Assembly: GCF_002896965.1 (NCBI RefSeq)
Contig: NZ_LYMM01000040.1
Span: 1 to 64,000, forward strand
Source of the DNA: Novosphingobium guangzhouense
GTDB taxonomy: Bacteria > Pseudomonadota > Alphaproteobacteria > Sphingomonadales > Sphingomonadaceae
Length of the DNA stretch: 64,000 bases
Direction of reading: 5' to 3'
Shown here: positions 1 through 8,829 of the stretch, piece by piece
Numbering within the stretch: position 1 is the first letter of the stretch
How the letters are laid out: every line of letters begins with the position of its first letter
The notes under the pieces: model-generated
The model's database searches: none
The model's input: only the letters and a program-made list of their open reading frames with translations
Told to the model about the DNA's origin: nothing
Made by a program: the position numbers and the translations under genes

Positions 1-1372
1 CAATCTTGAACTGCTCGTGCGGCAGGATCATCTCGACCGGGATTTCATAGGCCGCCGTGTGGTCGGTGACGTTGGCGGGCGTACCTTCCTCGCGCAGGCG
101 ATCGGTGTAGAGCACCCCAGCGCCGACATTCAGCTTGCGGGTCAGCTGGATTGCGTGGACATCCCAGGTGTAAGCCCACTTGCCGATGCTGGTCGCCTTG
201 GTAGGTGTACCGCCAAGGTTCGCGTCAAGCTGGTCGAAGTACGTGACGGTGACCTTGCCGATCATGCGGCGCGTCTCGCGAACGTAGCACCATTCCGGCC
301 AGCCCGCGCCGAACTGCGAATACTGGAATTCGTCACCGGGCAGACCGAGCGGCCCAGTCGCCCCGGTGTTGTCGGGCGTGGTGGTATCGTTCCAGTCGGC
401 CTGCATGTAGCCGAGGCCGTAGTTCAGGGCCTCAGGGTCGTTGGCGGTGAACCACATCTGCCCCTGCTGGTAGAGGACGTGCTGTTCGACGATTTCACGA
501 CGCCGCGCCCAGCTGGCTTCCGGATAGAGCGCGCTGAAATTGAGCGCGTCCATGGCGTTCCAGTTGACCTTCTTGCCCGCCGTGAATTCCTGATATCCGT
601 AGGAGCCGCCGCCACGACAGATCTTCCAGCTCTGGTGCGTGCTGGGCCGTCCCTGCCGGTCGTTCGCCAGCTTCTGCGCAAGCGTCGCATAGAAGCGGGT
701 ATCGTACCCATAGGGCTTGATCAGCGGCATGTAATTCGCCGGATCGCGGGTGAGCGAGAGGCGGAAGTTGTATGCCTGGACGAGCTTGTCGCCCTGGCCG
801 GTCGTTTGCAGCGGATCGGGAACGATGATCGGAAGCGGCAGCGCCTGCACTTCATCGAGCGTAGGAACGCCGATGGTGCCCGTGTACTGCTGGAAGCCGA
901 CGCCCCCGCCCTGGTCGGGGCCGTAGTTGGCCGGGATGCCCTGCGGCTGCACGCCAGCGTTCGGCTCGCCCGTCTCGGCGAAGGATTCACGGCCGTAGCG
1001 GTAGCCGTTCTTGCCCATCACCGCAGCGGCGAGGTCCATCTCATAGCTGGCGTCGATGAAGGAACGGCCGGTGATATACCCGACGGCGGTGAACACGCCG
1101 ATGATGTTTCGCCAGTCATCGGCGCGGGCGCTCGCCATGAAGCACATCGGGCCTTCAAGCTGAATATTCGTCACCGACATTGCCGCATATCGGTCAAGCA
1201 GCTCTTGCGTCACGCGCGATGCCGTCTTCGCCTGCGGGCGGTGGCGGTTTTCGAAGCCGTCGATCTCGCCGATGCGCGCGAAGTAGACGTTGCTGGTGAC
1301 GCCGCCCACGACAGTTTCGGGAGTGACACCGCCTGACGGCTTATCGACGCCGCACAGGCCGTTGGCGGTCAC
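1..1372 (-). CDS. FAD-dependent oxidoreductase-like phage protein, N-terminally short, 3' end cut by window edge
   Basis: The reading frame stays open to base 1, so the C-terminus is not seen. The visible 457 codons resemble the FAD_oxidored family found in tail regions of alphaproteobacterial phages: an early ANGL..VDKP segment, then FIDASYEMDLAA, RYGRESFAETGE and the motif FRLSLTRDPANY. Members normally begin with a Rossmann GxGxxG segment before the GG-x-TANG motif; here the GTG start lies at that motif, so the dinucleotide-binding start is absent. The GTG overlaps the stop of the upstream gene (GTGA). Either this is a 5'-truncated, inactive copy or a phage variant with another role. Family assignment is fairly firm; function is uncertain. 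Confidence 0.65.
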   Translation of the reverse strand, partial: MTANGLCGVDKPSGGVTPETVVGGVTSNVYFARIGEIDGFENRHRPQAKTASRVTQELLDRYAAMSVTNIQLEGPMCFMASARADDWRNIIGVFTAVGYITGRSFIDASYEMDLAAAVMGKNGYRYGRESFAETGEPNAGVQPQGIPANYGPDQGGGVGFQQYTGTIGVPTLDEVQALPLPIIVPDPLQTTGQGDKLVQAYNFRLSLTRDPANYMPLIKPYGYDTRFYATLAQKLANDRQGRPSTHQSWKICRGGGSYGYQEFTAGKKVNWNAMDALNFSALYPEASWARRREIVEQHVLYQQGQMWFTANDPEALNYGLGYMQADWNDTTTPDNTGATGPLGLPGDEFQYSQFGAGWPEWCYVRETRRMIGKVTVTYFDQLDANLGGTPTKATSIGKWAYTWDVHAIQLTRKLNVGAGVLYTDRLREEGTPANVTDHTAAYEIPVEMILPHEQFKI

Positions 1373-1605
1373 CCCCGTCGAACGATGTCCCCTCGCATTG
1401 CCAGGCGGTAAGGGATCGCATCGCCATGGACTGCGCCGATCACGCCAGACATGCCGCGCACACCGAGGTTCCGCATCATGCGCGCCCAGTCGGATGGTCG
1501 CCGCGGCGATGGTCCTACAATGTCGCAAATGTCGCGACCTGTTTCGGCAAGCACGTGCGCCCGCCAGCGATCGCCGCAATGGTCGCTCCATGCGGGCTGC
1601 CTCAC
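1369..1605 (-). CDS. Small phage protein, DUF6950-like, probably C-terminally truncated
   Basis: A 78-residue product using the GTG at 1605, which overlaps the stop of the preceding tail gene (GTGA). The segment around CGDRWRAHVLAETGRDI and the final MRGDIVRRG recall DUF6950 proteins of phage tail clusters. In the homologues I remember, the latter motif is followed by more sequence (W-x-x-G-I-C type); here translation stops right after RRG. The same point is where the following oxidoreductase gene lacks its start, so a single deletion could have trimmed both. The family call is from memory of the motif and is moderate at best. Confidence 0.45.
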   Translation of the reverse strand: MRQPAWSDHCGDRWRAHVLAETGRDICDIVGPSPRRPSDWARMMRNLGVRGMSGVIGAVHGDAIPYRLAMRGDIVRRG

Positions 1606-2183
1606 AGAACAGGATCCTGTTTGGACTTCGCCCACAGGATAGGTACCTCGACCATCCTGCTGACATACTCAAAGGCGCGGTCGCCCGGATAACGGCGCTG
1701 CTGCCACCAGTCAGTGAACCGGCGGATTGCCGGCCTGCGCTGATCTCGCATTCGACTTTCGCCGCCGGCCGTCACGGTGATCGTTTCTCCGGCGTCGACA
1801 ATTTCGTAAGTGTCAAGGCGGCCCTTCCAGATATTCTTGAACCCGACAACCTCGCGATAGCCGGGATCAAGAGCCCCGACGTAAAGCTCGTAAAGGCAGC
1901 CGCGCACAGCTTGGTCTGCGATGTCGTCTCGGAACTCTGACGGCACCTGATAGAGCGTGGCTTTGACGCCTACTGCGGAACCGTCGGTGCCTTCGCCTAC
2001 CGTATCGATCTGGCCAAGCCCTCCGATGGCGGACCATTCCTCACCGCCGTAGTGGATCGTGGCATTGCCGGTGACGGCATAGACCGGATCAGGGAGATCG
2101 ATGTGCACGCCCATGAAGGGGCGAAGCTCAGACTTCTCAATCTCCGCCTGCAGCGCCGGGTCAAGATCACGCAAACCGCTCAC
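1602..2183 (-). CDS. Phage tail-assembly protein, conserved, function unknown
   Basis: A 193-residue protein of beta-rich composition, beginning MSGLRDLDPALQAEIE and ending in a WQQRRYPGDRAFEYVSRM segment typical of conserved proteins in sphingomonad prophages. Its start overlaps the stop of the upstream tail gene by four bases (ATGA) and its stop overlaps the next start. By position, between tape measure and late tail genes, it resembles the DUF2460/DUF2163 pair of gene-transfer-agent-like tails, which build the distal tail and baseplate hub. That placement is inference from order, not from a clear domain match. Confidence 0.6.
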   Translation of the reverse strand: MSGLRDLDPALQAEIEKSELRPFMGVHIDLPDPVYAVTGNATIHYGGEEWSAIGGLGQIDTVGEGTDGSAVGVKATLYQVPSEFRDDIADQAVRGCLYELYVGALDPGYREVVGFKNIWKGRLDTYEIVDAGETITVTAGGESRMRDQRRPAIRRFTDWWQQRRYPGDRAFEYVSRMVEVPILWAKSKQDPVL

Positions 2184-2863
2184 AACAGCTCCTCCGTGAA
2201 TTCCAGCGCGTATTCAATGGGCGAACCGACTTCGCCTTCGTTCTGGCCAGAATCATCGCCTCCGCTCAATCTGAACCGGGCTGGAATCTTGCCAATCGGC
2301 AACTCTGCGCCGGACGGTATGGCTGATGATAGCGGCGGCTTAAATCGCACGGTGATCAGCCCGTCTGCTGGCGCAATGGACGTCATGCGGGCGATCGTTG
2401 GACTAAAGCCGGTGACGATGTGAGGCCGTCCGTCACCCCCAACATAGTCGCCAATGGAGGGGCCAAGGTTCCCCTCGCCAATCTGAAGCGTGATCGAGGA
2501 TGATCCTATCGGCGCAGTCACTGCCACAACAGCGGGGCCATGATAGTTCGTCAGGTAATGCTGCGGACGCGGACGGCGGAAATCATGGAACAGCACGCAA
2601 TTGAGGCCGCCATCCATCTCGGCGATCAAAGCATCAAGGCGGGCGCCGTAAAACGCAGGATCATTCTCGGTTGGACCGACGCCAACTTCCTCGTATCCGT
2701 GCCCCGCGCGGAATGTAAGGCGCGCCAGCCAGCGAGGGGCAGAGAGGCCATAAACCTTGCGTGTGCGAGTAAGAGGGCTTTCCTGCCCACCGACATGTGG
2801 CTGAAGGTAGAATGCAGTCTTGTAGGGCACCAAGCCCTCTGGCCAAACGATATCAGGGCCCAC
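2180..2863 (-). CDS. Phage tail protein, conserved hypothetical
   Basis: A 227-residue protein starting MGPDIVWPEGLVPYKTAF. Its start overlaps the end of the tape measure gene by 11 bases and its stop overlaps the next gene, so it belongs to the leftward late transcript. The segment PAFYGARLDALIAEMDGG followed by FHDFRRPRP resembles phage proteins lying directly after the tape measure protein. No enzyme motif is visible. A role in the tail tip is inferred from position only. Confidence 0.6.
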   Translation of the reverse strand: MGPDIVWPEGLVPYKTAFYLQPHVGGQESPLTRTRKVYGLSAPRWLARLTFRAGHGYEEVGVGPTENDPAFYGARLDALIAEMDGGLNCVLFHDFRRPRPQHYLTNYHGPAVVAVTAPIGSSSITLQIGEGNLGPSIGDYVGGDGRPHIVTGFSPTIARMTSIAPADGLITVRFKPPLSSAIPSGAELPIGKIPARFRLSGGDDSGQNEGEVGSPIEYALEFTEELL

Positions 2864-5711
2864 GTCGACGAGCCTCCATTATGCCTTGAATAGCTGCTTG
2901 GCGAGCGGCGTCGGCGAACCTGATTGCTTCCGCTTTAGTAGCCAGATCGACAGCGCCGGTGAACGGCATGTTGATATCGACGTACATCGCACCGAATCCG
3001 CTGTTGTCGTTCCCATGCGAGATGTCGACCATCTCACCAGCCGTTGCGCGAAAAGCGACAACGTTCCTGTCGATGCCAGGATTGCCGCCGACTTTGAACG
3101 ATCCCCCGGTTTTGAAACCTGGCAGATCGTTCCAGTTCACACCCTGCGCCGCAGCAGCAGCCGAAGCGTTGCTGCTAAGGCTCGTCCCGCCGCCGAAGAT
3201 GCTGCCAACTACGCTTCCAATGGCGCCCAGGATACCGCCGCCACCTCCAGAGCTCCCGATATTGGAGAACAGCTTGGAGATGAGATCGGCGAGGCTGTTG
3301 AGCGCCTCTTCCATCCCCTTCGCGACGCGGTCGCGCCACCAGTTCTTGAACCAGCCCTTCAGATCGCCATCGAGCGCAGCGCGCACGCCGTCCTTGAAGG
3401 TATCGCGGAAAATGCCCGTCTGCCGGGCCTTCTCCATCTCGTCCCACTCACGAGATGCCTTGTCGAGCGCGTCCTGATCGCCCAGGTCGGGATCATCGCG
3501 CTGGAGTTGCCGGATGCGCTGGCGAATATCCACTTCGCGCTGGAGTTGCCGGATGCGTTCGTCGCTATCGCCGCGCGCTTTCGCGAGTTCAAGCTGTCGA
3601 TCCTGCTCATCCTCGGCGAGCAGCCGCGCGCGGATCTCCGCACGGGCCTGATCTACGTCGAGTTGCTGCCGAAGCGCGCGAGCGGTTGCCTCCTCGATCG
3701 AAAGTCCGTCCCGCTGAAAGCCTGCGATAGCCGCCTTCAAGTCCTGCTGGCGCTGCAGGGTTTCTTCCAGCGAGCGGTTATCGCTGATCCGCGCGAGGTC
3801 AATCTGGTGTGCTTCTTCATCGCGCTCCAGATCCTTTGCCAGCCCTTCGCGGCGCGCAGCCTCCAGCGTCGCCATGTCACGCTTGGCCGCCGCCGTGGCG
3901 GCCTCCAGCGACAGGCCCGTGCGCTGATATGCCTCGATCTGCTTGCTGAGGTCCAGCCGCGACCGAATCGCGCGCTCGGCCTCCACGTCGCCGCGCAGCC
4001 GGGCCGCTTCAAGTTCGAGATCGTCCTGCAACTGCTGGCGGTTGCCAGCATCATAGGTCGTGTTTCGACCTTTCGAGCCGCCCTTCTTCTTCGAAGCCGG
4101 GTCGTCCTCGAAATTGACCGTCTTCTTCGGCTCCGCCTTGGGCTCGGCTCCGGTTTCCGGCTTGGCGGGCGGGGCGGGCGTATTGTCGTTCGCGCTGCCA
4201 CCCAGGTCGAGGCGCTCCTTCAGCGCCGCATACTTGTCGCCGATCCACTTCGCGGCGTTGCCGATCCACTTCATCAGCCCGCCGAACTTATCGACCAGCC
4301 ACGCCTTCACGCCCTGGTAGACGCCCTTGGCCGCAGCGACGACATTCGGGAAGGCGTTGGCGACGAAGTTGACGCCGGACTGCACCGAACTCGTGAACCA
4401 TGCCACGATCGTCTGGAAGCCATCGGCCAGCCACTTCTTCGCCGCCGCCCAAGTCTGCTGAAGCGGGGCGCTGATCTCTGGCACCAAGGCCGAGATCACG
4501 TTGATGATTGTGTCGTATACCGCCTCGATCACTCGGCCAGCGGCTTCCCATGCACCGGAGAAATCGCCGCTCAGCAAGGCGCTGATGACGTCCACCACAC
4601 CGCTCACGATGTCCACGACGCCGGAGAACGCGGCGATCACGCCCGCCAGCACCCGCTCGATCACCTCGCCGGCCAGCATGATGGCACCGACAAGCACCGT
4701 CCCGACTACGTCCTTCAGGCCCGACAGGAGGGCAATCAGACCATCGATCGCGGAGCCGATGGGGCCGCCGGACAGCTTCGCGAAAAGGTCGCTCAGCTTG
4801 CCGAACAGCGCCTGTACCGGCGGACCGAGAGTTTCGCTCATGCTCTGCCAGACGGCAGATAGCGCGAAGGCGATCTCGTCCTTGAACATCAGTATCGCGC
4901 TGATCGCGAGGCCGACCGGCCCCATGAACGCCAGCAGGCGTCCGCCGACCATAGTCAGCACGCGAGCGAGGCCCATCTCCCCCAGCAATCCGATCACAGT
5001 CGTGACGGGCGAGATGATGAGGCCGAGGGCGCGCCCGATCAGGCCGAACTTCGATGCGGCGAAGTTCGCCAGAAGCACTGCGCCAACGTGACCGATGACC
5101 ACAAGCAGAGGGCCGAGGGCGGCGGCAAACGCCGCGAAGGCCGCGCCGACTTTCTTCACCGAGACCGGGGCGTTGGCGATAGCCTCGAGCATGCTCGCGA
5201 AGCCGTTCTTGATGGCCGTCGTGAATTTCAGCAGGCCGGTATCGAGCCCGAGCGAGATCTTGACCGCCTCCCACGCCGCGGCGATGCGCTTCCCGGCCGC
5301 CTCCGAGCCCTGCATCATGACGTCGATCTTGCCGTTGACGTCACCGTTCGCCACGGCGTCGCGGTACTTCTCGAAGCCCTCGCGCCCTTGGTTCATGAGG
5401 CCGATCGCGGTACGCGCGGCGTCAGCGCCGAAGATCGGCGTGAGCGCATCCTGCTTGCTCTTGTCGGTCAGCCCTCCCAGCGCGTCTTGCAGGATCTGGG
5501 CCTGCTCATTCAGCGGCTTGAGCGCGCCAGACTGGTCATAGAACGAGATGCCGAGCTTGCTGAGGGCCTTTGCGCCCATGATCGCTCGCGGCATTGCGGG
5601 AATGACAGGTGCGTCCAGGTTCAGCTTCGGGGCTTCGGCGCGGAGGGCGCGGAACGGAAAGGCGAGCAGGGTCGCCACCGCCGCGAGGGCGGTCATGGTA
5701 GTACGCTTCAT
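2853..5711 (-). CDS. Chimeric tape measure protein with a capsid-like N-terminus
   Basis: A 952-residue protein. Residues about 45-300 match the TP901-type tail tape measure domain (ALSKLGISFYD, then a long hydrophobic region with many glycines and alanines). Residues about 560-800 are charged, coiled-coil-like heptads with two internally repeated RQLQREVD-type blocks; the C-terminus is Gly/Ser-rich. The N-terminus, MKRTTMTALAAVATLLAFPF, is a hydrophobic leader followed by RALRAEAPKLN and does not look like a tape measure start. It follows the head protease at once, behind a GAGG ribosome site, exactly where the major capsid gene should start. I infer an in-frame deletion that removed most of the capsid gene, the connector and major tail genes and the tape measure N-terminus. 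The fusion is open over its full length. Confidence 0.75.
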   Translation of the reverse strand: MKRTTMTALAAVATLLAFPFRALRAEAPKLNLDAPVIPAMPRAIMGAKALSKLGISFYDQSGALKPLNEQAQILQDALGGLTDKSKQDALTPIFGADAARTAIGLMNQGREGFEKYRDAVANGDVNGKIDVMMQGSEAAGKRIAAAWEAVKISLGLDTGLLKFTTAIKNGFASMLEAIANAPVSVKKVGAAFAAFAAALGPLLVVIGHVGAVLLANFAASKFGLIGRALGLIISPVTTVIGLLGEMGLARVLTMVGGRLLAFMGPVGLAISAILMFKDEIAFALSAVWQSMSETLGPPVQALFGKLSDLFAKLSGGPIGSAIDGLIALLSGLKDVVGTVLVGAIMLAGEVIERVLAGVIAAFSGVVDIVSGVVDVISALLSGDFSGAWEAAGRVIEAVYDTIINVISALVPEISAPLQQTWAAAKKWLADGFQTIVAWFTSSVQSGVNFVANAFPNVVAAAKGVYQGVKAWLVDKFGGLMKWIGNAAKWIGDKYAALKERLDLGGSANDNTPAPPAKPETGAEPKAEPKKTVNFEDDPASKKKGGSKGRNTTYDAGNRQQLQDDLELEAARLRGDVEAERAIRSRLDLSKQIEAYQRTGLSLEAATAAAKRDMATLEAARREGLAKDLERDEEAHQIDLARISDNRSLEETLQRQQDLKAAIAGFQRDGLSIEEATARALRQQLDVDQARAEIRARLLAEDEQDRQLELAKARGDSDERIRQLQREVDIRQRIRQLQRDDPDLGDQDALDKASREWDEMEKARQTGIFRDTFKDGVRAALDGDLKGWFKNWWRDRVAKGMEEALNSLADLISKLFSNIGSSGGGGGILGAIGSVVGSIFGGGTSLSSNASAAAAAQGVNWNDLPGFKTGGSFKVGGNPGIDRNVVAFRATAGEMVDISHGNDNSGFGAMYVDINMPFTGAVDLATKAEAIRFADAARQAAIQGIMEARRRGP

Positions 5712-5728
5712 GGTGTTGCCTCGTTGGC

Positions 5729-6739
5729 TTAGCTGCGGAAGGACTGGGCAAGCCGCTCGATTGCGGCGGCCAGTTCGGGATCGCCGCCAGCGCCAGGCGT
5801 GTCGGCAGGCTCGAGGACAGCGCCGGGCGTGCCCTTGATCTTGTTGATGCGCGCGCGGGCATCGCCCCGGGTCGCGCCGCCGGCGACGAGCGCCAGCTCC
5901 ATCGCACGCACGTCGTTTACGGCCGCGTCCGATGCCTTTGCCTTCTCATCGACCTTGGTCTGATCGGCGGACAGAAGCTCGTCGGCAAAGCCGCGCTCAA
6001 TGGCGACGGATCCGGACATATACGTCTCCTGATCCATCCACTTTGCGCACTCTGCTGCCGTCCTGCCGCTGCGCTGGGCGTAGACATCGGCCATCGCCTG
6101 ATCGAATGGCGCCAGAAATTCCGCCACTTCGGCCATGTCGTTGCGGTTGCCTGCTGCAACGACCCAACAATTGTGGATCATGATGAACGACGCAGCGCCG
6201 ATCTGCACCGTGTCGCCCGCCATGGCGATGACCGACGCGGCAGAAGCCGCCATACCCATGACCTTGACGGTGATGTCCTGCGGATGCTCGCGCAGCACGT
6301 TGTAGATCGCCAGCCCTTCGAACATGTCCCCGCCGGGGCTGTTGATCTGGACCTCCACGGGGCGGTCGCCGATGGCGCGCAGCTGGGCTGCAACCTTCTT
6401 CGCGGTGACGCCGCCGCCGGTCCACCAGTCCTCGCCAATGACCTCGAACATGGTGATGACATTGTCCCCCCTGTCCAGCGCGGCGGGGCGGATGCCTGCA
6501 GCGTCGGCATTCCACCGATCCAGAACGGGGGCGGGCGTGAGTGCGGAAACGCCGCGTTCAGCCGGGACCGGGAGGGCTCCGGGGCGCTGGCGGGCTTTGA
6601 CGCCACCGATGATCGAGCGCGGCAAGCCGGTGGGGCCGGGTATCGGCCGTGCGCCGGGAAGCGGCCTGCCGTTCACCGTCTGGACAGCAGGCGGCCGAGC
6701 GCCTGGCGCGGGCTTTGAGGGCTGATCAGTCATCGACAT
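5729..6739 (-). CDS. ClpP-like phage head maturation protease
   Basis: About 336 residues from the ATG at 6739 (MSMTDQ); an ATG two codons later is equally possible. The ClpP/crotonase-fold serine protease domain follows a Pro-rich leader: INSPGGDMFEGLAIYN, the serine loop GMAASAASVIAMAGD and the histidine segment IMIHNCW, which together supply the usual Ser-His pair. In HK97-type phages this enzyme trims the capsid scaffold segment during prohead maturation. The start overlaps the portal stop by 14 bases, and the gene sits in the canonical portal-protease order. The capsid gene it should act on is missing downstream. Confidence 0.88.
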   Translation of the reverse strand: MSMTDQPSKPAPGARPPAVQTVNGRPLPGARPIPGPTGLPRSIIGGVKARQRPGALPVPAERGVSALTPAPVLDRWNADAAGIRPAALDRGDNVITMFEVIGEDWWTGGGVTAKKVAAQLRAIGDRPVEVQINSPGGDMFEGLAIYNVLREHPQDITVKVMGMAASAASVIAMAGDTVQIGAASFIMIHNCWVVAAGNRNDMAEVAEFLAPFDQAMADVYAQRSGRTAAECAKWMDQETYMSGSVAIERGFADELLSADQTKVDEKAKASDAAVNDVRAMELALVAGGATRGDARARINKIKGTPGAVLEPADTPGAGGDPELAAAIERLAQSFRS

Positions 6740-8045
6740 TTTCCTTGGGCGGCGCTGCCGGCTTGGCGCTGGGTTCGGGGATTTTGTCACCGCCCTCGAC
6801 GGGATTGAGATCGAAGGCGCCGCGGACTTCGTTCTGGGTTCGATATCCATTGTTGGGCCCCAGGGCCTTGGCGAAGAAGTCAGCCTGATCCTTGAGCGAT
6901 CCGCGCAGAAGCGCGCCCTCGTTGAACTTGACGTAGAGCTCGTCGGCATCCCGCTCGGCATCGGTCAGGCACGAACGCTCGATTGCCTGCTCCCAGGCGA
7001 TGAACCACGGCATCAGGCAATAAGTTACGAAGAAGAGGCCCAACTGCTCAATCCCGCTGCCCCAACTGGTTTCGTCGAACATGAGCAGCGGGCGCGGTAC
7101 GCCGGTAAAGCGTGAAACCTCCTCCGCCTGCCGCTTGCGCATCTCGTCGTACTGCGCATCCTTCGCGCTCGCGATGAACGGCTTGGCTTTCAGCCCTTCT
7201 TCCAGAATCAGCCAGTCACCAGCATTTTCGCCATCGGCGCGGCGCTCCCTGAGGTCTGCCCGCAACTGTTCAATGGCTTCGTCGCCAAGCTCGCCGTCTG
7301 TCTCGAGCGAGCCGCCGGCCATGACGCCGCCCTTGAGCATCTTGCCTGCGGCTGTCTCTGCCTGCGCCGCGATCCCGATGGCATTGACCGCCATGTCGAT
7401 GAGGTTGACCCCCTTCAAGCCGTCACGGGTGACGGGATGGCGGAAGTGGAAAACCTCACTCTGCCCGAGCGTAACCGTGCCCCCGGTCGGGCGCCGGTAT
7501 TCGAACGTGAGAGTGAAGTCCTCTGACAACTTCGGGGTGACCGATTTGCGTTTCAGCGGCACAAGGGCGATGATCTGGTTCGCCCGGCCGCGCGACATCC
7601 CGCGAACGATCATCGCATAGGCATTGCCGTCCAGAAGTGCCAGCAACTGCATATAGCTCTTGAACTCAAAGGCCGTCTGATACTGGTTCGGGCGCTTGTG
7701 CAGGATGCGGTAAAGCGGGTGATCCTTGGCCTTAGCGATCGTCTCCTTGCCTTCCGCATCTGTGGTCCGGCGCATGAGGTGCGTCGGCAGCATGCCCATG
7801 GCGCTGGAAATCAGGTGGACTGCGCGAAAAAACGTGCTGTTGCGCAGTGCCATGGCCTCATTGACACCGACACCGGCAGCAGACGAGCGACCATCACTGA
7901 GGAATTCTGCAAGAGCGGGACTATCCATGTCCCAGGTTTCGTATGCCGCCGGCGAACGCCGCATCGGGCCAGCATCGACCGGTGCTGTCTCGCCAGCTAT
8001 CGTTTCGGGCATGCCAATGCCGAGCAGGCGGTCAAGAAATCCCAT
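6726..8045 (-). CDS. HK97-family phage portal protein
   Basis: A 439-residue protein with the family's typical length. Hallmarks: NSTFFRAVHLISSAMGMLP, HPLYRILHKRPN, a run with FKSYMQLLALLDGNAY, and RFTGVPRPLLMFDETSWGSGIEQLG. The portal forms the dodecameric ring at the capsid vertex through which DNA is packaged. A good ribosome site (GCAGGAGG) precedes the ATG. It follows a remnant of the large terminase gene and overlaps the head protease gene. The sequence shows no internal damage. Confidence 0.92.
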   Translation of the reverse strand: MGFLDRLLGIGMPETIAGETAPVDAGPMRRSPAAYETWDMDSPALAEFLSDGRSSAAGVGVNEAMALRNSTFFRAVHLISSAMGMLPTHLMRRTTDAEGKETIAKAKDHPLYRILHKRPNQYQTAFEFKSYMQLLALLDGNAYAMIVRGMSRGRANQIIALVPLKRKSVTPKLSEDFTLTFEYRRPTGGTVTLGQSEVFHFRHPVTRDGLKGVNLIDMAVNAIGIAAQAETAAGKMLKGGVMAGGSLETDGELGDEAIEQLRADLRERRADGENAGDWLILEEGLKAKPFIASAKDAQYDEMRKRQAEEVSRFTGVPRPLLMFDETSWGSGIEQLGLFFVTYCLMPWFIAWEQAIERSCLTDAERDADELYVKFNEGALLRGSLKDQADFFAKALGPNNGYRTQNEVRGAFDLNPVEGGDKIPEPSAKPAAPPKENVDD

Positions 8046-8056
8046 GCGGCCTCCTG

Positions 8057-8215
8057 CTAGATCTTGATGAGGCCGCGACGAGCATAGACCGACTTCTTCT
8101 TGGGCTGCTCGTTCATCGCTGCAGCCCCAACCGCCATCGCCACGGTGACCACGCCGTCGATACGACCGCGCGAGCGCTTTTTGTCGAACGCCCGGTTAGC
8201 GGACCTTGCCGCACT
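8057..8215 (-). pseudogene. Large terminase subunit, C-terminal remnant
   Basis: About 50 codons remain in frame after the stop of the upstream gene, reading NRAFDKKRSRGRIDGVVTVA and ending in a Lys-rich KKKSVYARRG tail. The RGRIDG-x-x-A segment followed by an AMAxGAA run is the recognisable end of HK97-type large terminases, and the position just before the portal gene is right. The ATPase and nuclease domains (about 450 residues) are absent; upstream is an unrelated early gene whose stop codon, in the same frame, abuts the remnant. There is no start codon suited to express it. A deletion fusing the early region to the terminase tail is the simplest reading. Confidence 0.7.
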
Positions 8216-8539
8216 TCATGATTCGCAATCCGAACCGGATTCGTAATCGGCACGAGCAAGCTCGATGGCGCGCAGGATTATGCCGCGCTGCGCCTCGCGG
8301 TATGCGCGCTGGATGTACGGCGCCACCTTGTCCGCATGGGTGGTGCCGCTTGCAACGACCGTCAGTCGTTCCTGCAGCACCCCTTGCAACGGCGTGCGCT
8401 GGCCTGATCCGGTCTTGCTCAGGGCGTGATCCGACAGCCATGCCAAAGCGAGGCCACCGTTCGATCGCCGCACAAGTCTGGCCTGTTCGTCGTGGATGCG
8501 CTGCAGTTCTTCACGAACCGGGATAGGGTCGATGCTCAT
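8216..8539 (-). CDS. Small phage early protein, unknown
   Basis: A 107-residue, mostly helical and charged protein (MSIDPIPVREELQRIHDEQ). The start overlaps the stop of the preceding gene by four bases (ATGA), so it is the last gene of the leftward early cascade. Its stop lies at the border with the terminase remnant and in the same frame, so the C-terminus may itself have been cut by the deletion. No domain is recognised. Confidence 0.5.
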   Translation of the reverse strand: MSIDPIPVREELQRIHDEQARLVRRSNGGLALAWLSDHALSKTGSGQRTPLQGVLQERLTVVASGTTHADKVAPYIQRAYREAQRGIILRAIELARADYESGSDCES

Positions 8540-8829
8540 GCCGGCCGCCGCTCCGTGATCGGATGCATGATCCGGTGATTGTGGCGATCAGCCTCCTCAT
8601 CCTTCAGCATCTTGTCCTTGCGGCGGATTTCCGCGCAGACAGCTTCGTCATCGACGCAAACCGGGGTTCCGTTCGATCCCACGATCCACATGACGTCAGC
8701 GCGCGTCTTCTCCCGGTTCCGCCATGCGCACCAGGCGTGAGCGTTGCTGTAGCCGTCCGGGCAGTGATCCGGTGATGGTCCCTTCGATTTCGAAGGTCTG
8801 GCCGGAGCGTCCATCAGTGGATTAGCCAT
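8536..8829 (-). CDS. Small phage early protein, unknown
   Basis: A 97-residue hydrophilic protein (MANPLMDAPARPSKSK), with several Cys and Trp residues in the CPDGYSNAHAWCAWRNREK stretch but no spaced zinc-finger pattern I can name. It overlaps the replication-type gene upstream and the next gene downstream, which supports translation in a coupled early operon. Function unknown. Confidence 0.5.
   Translation of the reverse strand: MANPLMDAPARPSKSKGPSPDHCPDGYSNAHAWCAWRNREKTRADVMWIVGSNGTPVCVDDEAVCAEIRRKDKMLKDEEADRHNHRIMHPITERRPA

Noticed and set aside
17..1336. Rightward 439-codon frame at the left edge
   Set aside because: The leftward frame matches an FAD oxidoreductase-like phage protein and is in line with the tail operon.
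2886..4862. Rightward 658-codon frame inside the tape measure gene
   Set aside because: Antisense shadow; the leftward frame has tape measure and coiled-coil features.
1..8045. Gene transfer agent
   Set aside because: Some tail genes resemble GTA order, but the element has an integrase, CI/Cro switch and tRNA attachment site, and lacks the usual GTA gene set.
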